Below the pieces are notes generated by a model. That model ran no database searches. It was not told the origin of the DNA and was given only the letters and a program-made list of their open reading frames with translations. The position numbers were made by a program, and so were the translations under genes. From Gammaproteobacteria bacterium (GTDB lineage: Bacteria > Pseudomonadota > Gammaproteobacteria > Steroidobacterales > SZUA-146), in the NCBI GenBank assembly GCA_013002925.1, contig JABDLQ010000025.1:1-8502 (forward strand): DNA of 8,502 nt, read 5' to 3'. Position 1 is the stretch's first letter, and each line of letters begins with the position of its first letter. Shown in pieces: positions 1-6,258 of the stretch.

Positions 1-1617
1 GTCCAAACCGCCGCCCACACCCCCGTAAGCCACGCCGGTTAATGATGCCATACTGGTGTCAAACGTGGTCAGGTCATCGTGATTAAACTCGTGCAGGTGA
101 TGATGTCCTGCAGCTCGTGCCAGCACCGTCATTAGTTCGACAGCAGCATTGAAAAACCGCGCCAATCGTTCGGCCGCCAGATCCACTGGCAACCGCTGGC
201 GCAAATGCGGCTTTTGAGTCGCGATCCCCACCGGGCAGTTGTTGGTGTGGCAGGCACGCATTCCCAGGCAACCAATCGCCTGGATAGCCGCGTTGGCAAC
301 CGCGACACCATCCGCACCAAGCGCCAGCGCTTTGGCAAAATCGGCTGGATGGCGCAGACCACCGGTGGCGATCAGCGTTACATCAAACGCCTCGCTGCGG
401 TCCAGGTGTCGGCGAGCACGAGCCAGAGCTGGGATCGTGGGCACCGAGATGTTGTCCCTGAATATCAAGGGTGCTGCACCGGTGCCACCGCCTCGTCCAT
501 CCAGAATAATATAATCCACGCCGATCTCGAGAGCCGCATCGAGATCTTTTTCAATGTGTTGTGCCGAGAGTTTGAAGCCGATTGGAACCCCGCCGGTTTC
601 CTCACGCACTTTGGAAGCAAAATCACGGTATTGGTTCAGGTTGGTCCAGTCCGGAAACCGGGCTGGGGAAATGGCAGCTTCACCTTCCGGAACATCACGT
701 ACTTCTGCGATTTTACCCTGTACTTTTTCGCCGGGCAGGTGTCCACCGGTACCGGTTTTGGCCCCCTGCCCGCCCTTGAAATGGAACGCCTGGGATTTAT
801 TCACTTTGTCCCATGAAAACCCAAATCGTCCGGACGCAAGTTCGTAAAAGTAGCGGGTGTTGGCGGCTTGCTCCTCGGGCAGCATGCCACCTTCACCTGA
901 GCATATCCCGGTGCCCGCAAGCTCCGCTCCTTTTGATAGCGCGACTTTTGCCTCTTCCGATAGGGCGCCGAAACTCATGTCGGACACGAACAACGGGATA
1001 TCAAGTTGCAAGGGTTTGCGGGCTCCGGGTCCAATCACCAGCTGCGTTCCAACCGCCTCATCATCCAGCAGCGGCAGTTTGTGCAGTTGACCCACGACAA
1101 ACTGCAAATCGTCCCAATTCGGTAATTTGCTGCGTGGTACCCCCATAGCGGCTGACGGGCCGTGATGGCCTATTTTGCTGAGCCCCTCATTCGCCAGTTT
1201 TCGAATGAATTTGACATGTGGCTCATCTGACGTGCCGGTCGGGTCCTGATACATACCCTGATAGGCATCACGTTGATACGGCTGTGGGTGTTGTTTTGCC
1301 CAGGAAGCAATTTCATCGGCATCTACCAACACTTCGTCATCGTCAACCCAGGCAGTGAATTTTTCCAGCGTCTCGCTGTTGTTGTACTCGCTGATCCCGG
1401 TGTCGATGCGATAGTCCCACCCATGCAACCCGCAAATGAGATTGTCGCCATCGACGTGCCCATCCGACATCAGTGCGCCGCGATGCGCGCAGCGCCCGTA
1501 TAGCACGCTGACAGCATCATCGACCCGCACAATAACCAGGTCTACGCCTTCAACCAATGCGTGCGCGGGCTGGCGATCCTCCAGAGATTTCCAGTTGGCT
1601 ATGACAGTTTTATTCAC
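1..1617 (-). CDS. Rieske [2Fe-2S] domain fused to glutamate synthase FMN/3Fe-4S domain (C-terminus beyond window)
   Basis: The frame is open from a GTG at 1617 to the left edge (539 residues, no stop), so the gene is 3'-partial. Residues 38-75 form a Rieske centre: Cys43-x-His45 and Cys62-x2-His65, with 16 residues between the two pairs. Residues about 195-500 match the synthase domain of glutamate synthase: GGQGAKTGTGG (282-292) and DGRGGGTGAAP (373-383) are the flavin-site glycine motifs. Cys450-x5-Cys456-x4-Cys461, within CHTNNCPVGIATQ, is the 3Fe-4S ligand set. No glutaminase (class II amidotransferase) domain is present, so it is not a complete GltB. Stand-alone FMN-binding glutamate synthase-like proteins have varied or unknown roles; one relative makes N-methylglutamate. 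The Rieske domain probably feeds or receives electrons, and the location is probably cytoplasmic since no signal peptide is seen. The GTG is chosen because a TAG lies two codons upstream and AGAGGA sits 10 bases before it. The substrate is unknown. Confidence 0.9.
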   Translation of the reverse strand, partial: MNKTVIANWKSLEDRQPAHALVEGVDLVIVRVDDAVSVLYGRCAHRGALMSDGHVDGDNLICGLHGWDYRIDTGISEYNNSETLEKFTAWVDDDEVLVDADEIASWAKQHPQPYQRDAYQGMYQDPTGTSDEPHVKFIRKLANEGLSKIGHHGPSAAMGVPRSKLPNWDDLQFVVGQLHKLPLLDDEAVGTQLVIGPGARKPLQLDIPLFVSDMSFGALSEEAKVALSKGAELAGTGICSGEGGMLPEEQAANTRYFYELASGRFGFSWDKVNKSQAFHFKGGQGAKTGTGGHLPGEKVQGKIAEVRDVPEGEAAISPARFPDWTNLNQYRDFASKVREETGGVPIGFKLSAQHIEKDLDAALEIGVDYIILDGRGGGTGAAPLIFRDNISVPTIPALARARRHLDRSEAFDVTLIATGGLRHPADFAKALALGADGVAVANAAIQAIGCLGMRACHTNNCPVGIATQKPHLRQRLPVDLAAERLARFFNAAVELMTVLARAAGHHHLHEFNHDDLTTFDTSMASLTGVAYGGVGGGLD

Positions 1618-1627
1618 CAGCTACAGA

Positions 1628-1633
1628 TCCTCT
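1628..1633 (-). promoter_or_regulatory. Ribosome binding site fixing the GTG start of the Rieske-GltS gene
   Basis: AGAGGA on the minus strand lies 10 bases upstream of the GTG at 1617. An in-frame TAG at 1621-1623 excludes any longer protein, so this weak-to-moderate Shine-Dalgarno and the GTG are the only sensible start. Confidence 0.6.
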
Positions 1634-1650
1634 AATTGTCCGTGGATCGG

Positions 1651-1665
1651 AACGTAAACTACGTT
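1651..1665. repeat. Short inverted repeat between the acyl-CoA dehydrogenase and Rieske-GltS genes
   Basis: AACGTA and TACGTT are perfect inverted arms with a 3-base loop. No T-run follows on the minus strand, so it does not look like an intrinsic terminator. It lies in the 72-base gap between two co-oriented genes and could be an mRNA hairpin, an operator or chance. Confidence 0.3.
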
Positions 1666-1689
1666 TTGAAAAGGAGTCACGACAACCCC

Positions 1690-2904
1690 TCAGGCCTGGA
1701 TATATTTTCCCAACTCCTGCCTGGCAACCACACGCCGATGGACGGCATCCGGGCCGTCAGCAAGGCGCAGGGTTCGCATCTGCATATACATATGTGCCAG
1801 AGGAAAATCCTGGGATACACCGGAGGCACCATGGAGCTGAATCGCTTCATCGATCACCATAAGCGCGGTATTTGGCGCCACGACTTTAATCTGGGAAATC
1901 AGCACTCTTGCAGCTTTCACACCATGATGGTCGATAACGTATGCCGTTTGCAAAGTCAGCAGGCGCGCCATATCGATCTGCGTCCGACAATCAGCGATGA
2001 TATCGTGGTTTGCGCCAAGTTCAGCGAGGCGCTTGCCAAATGCCTTGCGAGCCAGCGCCCGCTCACACATTAATGCCAACGCTTTTTCGGCAGCACCAAT
2101 GGCACGCATGCAATGGTGGATGCGACCGGGTCCAAGACGGCCCTGCGAAATTTCAAATCCGCGCCCACGCCCGCTGATGACATTCTCAAATGGTACTTTC
2201 ACGTTGGTAAAACGCAGGTGCATATGGCCATGCGGGGCATCATCCAGGGAAAAAACGTGCATTGGACGTACGATTTCAACTCCGGGTGTATCCATCGGCA
2301 CCAGAATCTGGGAATGTCGGGTGTGTTTGCCGCTGTCGGGATCAGTCAACACCATGCAGATCAGAATCTTGCAGCGTGGATCGCCAGCACCGGAGATATA
2401 AAACTTTTCGCCGTTTATCACCCAATGGCCATTCTCCTCTACTGCCGTCATGGCAATATTTGTGGCATCAGAAGAGGCGACCCCCGGTTCGGTCATCGCA
2501 AATGCAGAGCGAATTTCACCCGCAAGCAATGGCTGCAACCATTCCTCTTTTTGTTGCTCCGAGCCATACCTTAACAAGACTTCCATATTCCCTGTGTCCG
2601 GCGCGCTGCAGTTAAACGCTTCTGCTGCCAACAAGGAGTGGCCCGTTGCCTCGGCAATGTAAGCATAATCAACCGCACACATCCCGGGGCCCTTTTCCGG
2701 TAAAAAGAAATTCCACAAGCCCTGCTCGCGCGCCGCGTTTTTCAGGCCGTCGAGAATTTCCACCATTCGTGGGGTGTGCTGCCAGCGATCGCCTTTGGCA
2801 ACCTCTTTGAAATATTCACTTTCAACTGGAAGAACCTGTTCGCTGATAAACCGTTTGGCCCGTTCCAGCAACAGTTTGGAGCCGGGGCTGATCTCAATAT
2901 TCAT
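1690..2904 (-). CDS. Acyl-CoA dehydrogenase, ACAD10/ACAD11-like
   Basis: This is a complete 404-residue protein of usual length for the family. It would be an FAD enzyme introducing a C2-C3 double bond into an acyl-CoA and passing electrons to ETF, in the cytoplasm. The N-terminal helical domain is about residues 1-125. The flavin-binding strand motif AFAMTEPGVASSDATNI is at 134-150, GRLGPGRIHHCMR at 255-267, QLHGASGVSQDFPL at 356-369 and RTLRLADGPDAVH at 377-389. These are hallmarks of the ACAD10/11 branch, whose human members handle hydroxylated acyl-CoAs. In the place where MCAD-type enzymes have the catalytic Glu-Gly-Thr, this protein has Asp383-Gly-Pro, as in that branch. The start is the ATG at 2904, with AGGAAA upstream (AGGA ends 11 bases before it). 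The Rieske-GltS gene follows after 72 bases and may share its transcript. The acyl chain used cannot be read from sequence. Confidence 0.93.
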   Translation of the reverse strand: MNIEISPGSKLLLERAKRFISEQVLPVESEYFKEVAKGDRWQHTPRMVEILDGLKNAAREQGLWNFFLPEKGPGMCAVDYAYIAEATGHSLLAAEAFNCSAPDTGNMEVLLRYGSEQQKEEWLQPLLAGEIRSAFAMTEPGVASSDATNIAMTAVEENGHWVINGEKFYISGAGDPRCKILICMVLTDPDSGKHTRHSQILVPMDTPGVEIVRPMHVFSLDDAPHGHMHLRFTNVKVPFENVISGRGRGFEISQGRLGPGRIHHCMRAIGAAEKALALMCERALARKAFGKRLAELGANHDIIADCRTQIDMARLLTLQTAYVIDHHGVKAARVLISQIKVVAPNTALMVIDEAIQLHGASGVSQDFPLAHMYMQMRTLRLADGPDAVHRRVVARQELGKYIQA

Positions 2905-2943
2905 TTTGCTATATTTCCTGCAAGTGAGTGTTATCGTCGATGC

Positions 2944-2968
2944 AAAAAGACCATGTCGATATCATGGT
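2944..2968 (-). terminator. Probable intrinsic terminator after the TPR-sulfotransferase gene
   Basis: On the minus strand ACCATG and CATGGT form a 6-bp stem with a 7-base loop, followed by C and five T residues (A-run at 2944-2948 on the plus strand). It starts 17 bases past the TAG of the upstream gene. The stem is short with only half G+C pairs, so termination may be partial. If real, it separates the sulfotransferase transcript from the acyl-CoA dehydrogenase gene. Confidence 0.5.
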
Positions 2969-2984
2969 ACTTCTGCAAACCAGG

Positions 2985-4814
2985 CTACTGCCCGAGCGCT
3001 TTGAGCAGAGGTGTGAGCTTATGCAAATAGTGGTGCGATAAGTTAATTGACGAGCTGTATATCGGTCGACGTACCTGTCCGGCACTGATCGTTTGAACCG
3101 CACGACGATTTTGATGAAACTCAAGACAGTGATCATCCCACGGCAGACCGCAAGCTTCAATCAACCGTCTGGTCTCAGGCTCCTGATCCCGGATGAGCTG
3201 TTCATAGTCTATCGGTATCAGCTTGTGCGGAAACAGTCGCTCCCAATGGGACATCAGGTCCTGATACCGGCGGTAAAACAGCCCCAGTTCAGTTTGGTCG
3301 TAGGCGTACGCATGACCTTGTTCAGACAATATATTTTTATAAATAGACCAGCACGTGTCCACCGGGTCCCGGCGACAATGTACGATTTTAGCAGAGGGCA
3401 TTAAAGTCAGAATGACACCGACATTAAAGAAATTCATTGGCAATTTGTCAATGATGCGGTCAGCAGCAGGTGCCAGCGCCTTCAGTCTGCGCAGGTACTG
3501 CTTTGCTATTTCCTGTCGTTGTGTATCGGAAAGTCTGCTGAAGCCGCGAGTAAAATCGACCCCGTCCCGTGACCCGCACAGGGAGGCCAGGGATTCCGGA
3601 AAAAGGTTGAGCTCCCCTGCCCCGTAAACACCGGGATGACTATCAAGAATCTGCTCCACCAAAGTCGTTCCGGAACGTGGCATTCCAACAACAAAAACAG
3701 GTGTTTGTTCACCCGGCGGCCCTTTTGCAATGCGACCGATAAAGTCGGATGAGAACAAAGCCTTAATGTTGTCAAAAACTTTTTTATCGTGTTTTGAATC
3801 GTATTCAAAAGTGCTGCGATAACAGGCGTTGGCCTGTGCAAAACAATCAAATGCAGCGGGATAATTTTGCAGATCCTCGTAAGCCTTGCCCAACCCAAAA
3901 TTCAGGTAAGCGCGATCGAGCGGTGTGCATGTTTTCTGCTGCAGCTGTAACTGCATGGCCTTCATATCAGCATCATTGAGGATATGTTTTTTGAGGCCGG
4001 ACAGGAGTTGGTGTGCTTTCCCCGACGCCGGATTGTGTTTCAGTGCGGTGCGAAACGATTGCTCGGCATGTTCCCGTTCACCCCGTTCATGATACGCAAG
4101 ACCAAGATTGATATGTGCTTCGCAAAATGTCGGGTCAATCGCGGCAGCTCGCTGGAAATAGTCACAGGCCAAATCGTTACGACCACTGCTTTTCAAAATG
4201 CTACCGAGGTTGTTTAGCAAGGGTGCTGAATCCGGCATACGGCCCTGCAAATCCTGAAACACCTTGAGTGCCTCACCGCCTCTGCCGGTTTCTTGCAAAA
4301 TCAGGCCTTTGGAGAACGCAATTTCAATCGAATCCGGATGGGCACGCGCAGCAGCATCAATCACCATGACCGCTTGCATAGTGTCACCCGTACGCAGCAA
4401 AGCCATTGCCAGGTTGCGCTGTGGCTCTGCCAGATGTTGATCAATCTGCAGGGCCGCTTTGTAGCACTTGATGGCGGAGTGATAGTCCATTGACTGCAAA
4501 TACGCATTACCCAGATTGGCGTGCAGCGCGGCAGACCCGGTGTCACCAGTCAGCGCAGTCTGAAAGCAGGCAATCGCCTCCTGCAGCTTGCCCTGTGCCT
4601 GGTAGACATTGCCCAGGTTCACCCGTGCCTCGATATAGTTCGGTGAGTGCTCCAATGCCCTGGAAATATTCATAGCCGCCGTGTCTAACTGCCCGGTCTG
4701 CAGCGCAATGACACCCCGCCAATGTAATGCCACCGCGTTGTGCGGGTCACCGATGAGTGCCTGCTGGTACAGCTCATCCGCCTGCTCGAGATTCCCCGAG
4801 CTGTGTAGTCTCAT
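2985..4814 (-). CDS. TPR-repeat sulfotransferase (PAPS-dependent), start uncertain
   Basis: The protein has 609 residues from the first ATG. Residues 1 to about 285 are consecutive tetratricopeptide repeats (e.g. EARVNLGNVYQAQGKLQEAI, EAHINLGLAYHERGEREHAE), probably eight or so, giving a protein-binding solenoid. A further TPR-like pair lies near 305-340. Residues 373-609 form a sulfotransferase domain. VFVVGMPRSGTTLVEQIL at 373-390 is the 5'-phosphosulfate loop binding PAPS, and KIVHCRRDPVDTCWSIYKN at 476-494 is the 3'-phosphate-binding segment. DKLPMNF (456-462) and the C-terminal QTISAGQVRRPIY are also typical of TPR-sulfotransferases related to tyrosylprotein sulfotransferase. It should transfer sulfate from PAPS in the cytoplasm; the acceptor is unknown. 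The ATG at 4814 has no good Shine-Dalgarno and begins in the middle of helix A of the first TPR. The frame stays open upstream to a TAA at 4887-4889, so the true 5' end may lie further up or be damaged. Confidence 0.88.
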   Translation of the reverse strand: MRLHSSGNLEQADELYQQALIGDPHNAVALHWRGVIALQTGQLDTAAMNISRALEHSPNYIEARVNLGNVYQAQGKLQEAIACFQTALTGDTGSAALHANLGNAYLQSMDYHSAIKCYKAALQIDQHLAEPQRNLAMALLRTGDTMQAVMVIDAAARAHPDSIEIAFSKGLILQETGRGGEALKVFQDLQGRMPDSAPLLNNLGSILKSSGRNDLACDYFQRAAAIDPTFCEAHINLGLAYHERGEREHAEQSFRTALKHNPASGKAHQLLSGLKKHILNDADMKAMQLQLQQKTCTPLDRAYLNFGLGKAYEDLQNYPAAFDCFAQANACYRSTFEYDSKHDKKVFDNIKALFSSDFIGRIAKGPPGEQTPVFVVGMPRSGTTLVEQILDSHPGVYGAGELNLFPESLASLCGSRDGVDFTRGFSRLSDTQRQEIAKQYLRRLKALAPAADRIIDKLPMNFFNVGVILTLMPSAKIVHCRRDPVDTCWSIYKNILSEQGHAYAYDQTELGLFYRRYQDLMSHWERLFPHKLIPIDYEQLIRDQEPETRRLIEACGLPWDDHCLEFHQNRRAVQTISAGQVRRPIYSSSINLSHHYLHKLTPLLKALGQ

Positions 4815-4902
4815 TGCTTCGGCAACAAGGTCCGGCGTGGCGTCTTTTGAGTTATTTTTGCTGATGTAATGAGTACCGGCGACTGATTAAACTGGTTGCA
4901 TA

Positions 4903-4916
4903 CCGGTTTTCACCGG
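4903..4916 (-). repeat. GAAA-tetraloop hairpin in the sulfotransferase leader
   Basis: On the minus strand CCGGT-GAAA-ACCGG forms a perfect 5-bp stem closed by a GNRA-class loop. It lies one base before the ATG at 4901 and would be in the leader RNA made from the predicted promoter. No T-run follows, so it is not a standard terminator. Confidence 0.45.
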
Positions 4917-4946
4917 CGACCGCGAGCAGGACAAAACTCTTCCCTG

Positions 4947-4975
4947 ATTATCCCATCTGTGAAAACTGTAAGCAA
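4947..4975 (-). promoter_or_regulatory. Putative sigma70 promoter for the TPR-sulfotransferase gene
   Basis: On the minus strand TTGCTT (4975-4970) and GATAAT (4952-4947) are separated by exactly 17 bases. The -10 box matches TATAAT at five of six positions and the -35 box matches TTGACA at four of six. Transcription would start near 4940, giving a leader of roughly 125 bases to the ATG at 4814. The -35 box overlaps the palindrome at 4973-4986. Confidence 0.55.
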
Positions 4976-4986
4976 AAACGTTTTTG
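4973..4986. promoter_or_regulatory. Perfect 14-base palindrome overlapping the -35 box (candidate operator)
   Basis: CAAAAACGTTTTTG reads the same on both strands. It overlaps the first bases of the predicted -35 element and extends upstream of it, a usual place for a dimeric regulator. No regulator gene is in the window and the cognate protein is unknown. An A/T-rich palindrome can also arise by chance. Confidence 0.35.
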
Positions 4987-5013
4987 ACGACCGGCCAGGA
5001 TCGTGACCCGTTT

Positions 5014-5035
5014 GGCCTGTCGATGTCGACTGGCC
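5014..5035 (-). repeat. Imperfect inverted repeat downstream of the exported protein gene
   Basis: The arms are GGCC and GTCGA paired with TCGAC and GGCC, with one A-A mismatch and a tiny loop. It lies 16 bases past the TGA at 5051. No T-run follows on the minus strand, so if it ends transcription it would do so poorly; it may instead protect the mRNA 3' end. Confidence 0.35.
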
Positions 5036-5050
5036 TCTGTCGTTTCACGG

Positions 5051-6229
5051 TCAGGGGGAGTTGTGCCATGATTTTTGCAGCAACAGTAACGCAGCTGCGT
5101 GGATCGGCTGACTGCCCGACGCCATGCGATAATTTGTACCGGCATATAGACGATTATTTGCGTGGGCGCCGTAGACATGCGTGACTACAGACTCATATTC
5201 TGCGCGTGGCAGTTTGAGCATCCTCGATGACAATCTCGCTGTGTTGTCAAGGTTCACGACAGTGTGCCATGCCTGCCGTGTGTCGATGCTCAAAAAATGC
5301 ACGCGGGAGCCCTCAGCAAAAACTCTCGTCTGATAAGCCTTTCGCACGTGTTGGGGAATCTGTATGGCTGTGGATGCAAGTTTTCCCGTGGAGCTCAATG
5401 TAATCAACTGCCAGCCAGCGCCCTTGTTATCGATATCCGGCATGACCACTACAGTGTGTTCACTGTCCGGAACAAAGACATCGACGAGAAAATGACGTGC
5501 AGCGGTTTGTGCAATGATGGTTGGTGCTGACGCTCGAAATGATGATGAATCGAGCTGGCGTGTCGCCCAGCGATAGCCCTGCTCATCGTCTTGCACCAAC
5601 ACTATCGTGATATGAGCTGGCTTATCCATCGTATATGCGACAATGAACTCAGCGTGTTCGGTCGACCACGAGTTCACGACACCAAGCTCATCGTCAAGGC
5701 GCAAAATCTTTTGACTATCGACGATTAGCCAGTGATCTCCGTCAAATTCAAGACCCAGCAAACCGCCCGTTGATTCCGGCAGATGTGCAAGACTATTGTG
5801 CCGAAGGAGGCGCGCTGCCATATCAAACTCCAGCAGCACTGGTGATTTGTTCTGATCATAGACCAACATACCGAGGCCACCGGAGCGTGTTGCAGCCAGC
5901 GGTATGCGTGACCAGTGCATTGTCCTGTCCAGGCCGGGAATTTCATGCATCGGGATGCTGGCTTGCATCACTCCCTCAGAGTCGGTGCGCACCAGCCAGG
6001 GGCCTTTATCAGTAGAGTCCGGGCTGTGGTCGGCAATGAGCCACACGTGCGACCCGGCAGCAATTACCTGATGAATTTTTCCGGCAGCGTAAAAAGACCG
6101 GGGTGCGTCAGCTTGCGACCACATGGGCTGCAGCGATGCGCCAGCAGTATCCTCAGGTCCGGCCTGAAGTGGTACACCGCAAATCAGAACCATGCCAATC
6201 ATGAGCGTGAGCCGAATTCGGTACATCAT
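5051..6229 (-). CDS. Exported beta-propeller-like protein of unknown function, candidate partner/immunity protein of the RHS-PLA2 protein
   Basis: The protein has 392 residues from the ATG at 6229. The N-terminus MMYRIRLTLMIGMVLICGVPLQAG is a typical Sec signal peptide with a likely cut after Gln-Ala. The Cys in it is preceded by Ile, which does not fit a lipobox. The mature part has no cysteine and shows about six or seven similar units of a hydrophobic strand, a turn and a second strand ending in a polar or glycine turn (HVWLIAD, GMLVYDQ, HWLIVDS, ITIVLVQDD, HTVVVMPD, VHFLSID, RLYAGTN). This suggests a beta-propeller in the periplasm or outside. I recognise no catalytic motif or named family. 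GGAGG at 6235-6239 sits 5 bases before the ATG at 6229 and 8 before the ATG at 6226, supporting either. An in-frame ATG at 6262 overlaps the RHS stop (ATGA) but has no Shine-Dalgarno. The frame remains open further up, only as an overlap with the RHS gene. Location suggests co-expression with that gene. Confidence 0.8.
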   Translation of the reverse strand: MMYRIRLTLMIGMVLICGVPLQAGPEDTAGASLQPMWSQADAPRSFYAAGKIHQVIAAGSHVWLIADHSPDSTDKGPWLVRTDSEGVMQASIPMHEIPGLDRTMHWSRIPLAATRSGGLGMLVYDQNKSPVLLEFDMAARLLRHNSLAHLPESTGGLLGLEFDGDHWLIVDSQKILRLDDELGVVNSWSTEHAEFIVAYTMDKPAHITIVLVQDDEQGYRWATRQLDSSSFRASAPTIIAQTAARHFLVDVFVPDSEHTVVVMPDIDNKGAGWQLITLSSTGKLASTAIQIPQHVRKAYQTRVFAEGSRVHFLSIDTRQAWHTVVNLDNTARLSSRMLKLPRAEYESVVTHVYGAHANNRLYAGTNYRMASGSQPIHAAALLLLQKSWHNSP

Positions 6230-6234
6230 ATGAG

Positions 6235-6239
6235 CCTCC
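6235..6239 (-). promoter_or_regulatory. Strong ribosome binding site of the exported protein gene
   Basis: GGAGG on the minus strand is placed 5 bases before the ATG at 6229 and 8 bases before the tandem ATG at 6226. It decides against the longer starts inside the RHS gene and also puts the signal peptide exactly at the N-terminus. Confidence 0.7.
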
Positions 6240-6258
6240 AGAGCATTGAAAACAGTGT

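Larger units (their letters stand above)
4815..5050 (-). other. Intergenic region between the exported protein gene and the TPR-sulfotransferase gene
   Basis: This 236-base stretch holds, in the direction of transcription, an imperfect hairpin, a 14-base palindrome, a sigma70-like promoter, a tight GAAA-loop hairpin, a five-codon in-frame mini-ORF (M-Q-P-V-stop, 4901-4887) and then an open frame without a canonical start codon leading into the sulfotransferase. A 9-base direct repeat ACCGGCGAC occurs on the plus strand at 4875-4883 and 4912-4920. No RNA gene is recognised. Confidence 0.6.

Noticed and set aside
205..816. Plus-strand open frame of 203 codons inside the Rieske-GltS gene
   Set aside because: It is antisense to a strongly supported protein with cluster and flavin motifs, its translation shows no domain, and it lacks a convincing ribosome site.
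1636..2073. Plus-strand open frame of 145 codons over the end of the acyl-CoA dehydrogenase gene
   Set aside because: It is a shadow of the dehydrogenase coding strand, low in recognisable motifs and out of line with the one-strand layout.
4875..4920. Two copies of ACCGGCGAC as an iteron-like or attachment repeat
   Set aside because: There are only two 9-base copies, one of them partly explained by the hairpin; too little for an origin, attachment site or operator array.
4887..5069. A 60-codon minus-strand frame ending at the TAA at 4887
   Set aside because: It overlaps the end of the exported protein gene, contains the promoter elements and shows no protein-like features; only its last codons (M-Q-P-V) matter, as the in-frame lead into the sulfotransferase frame.
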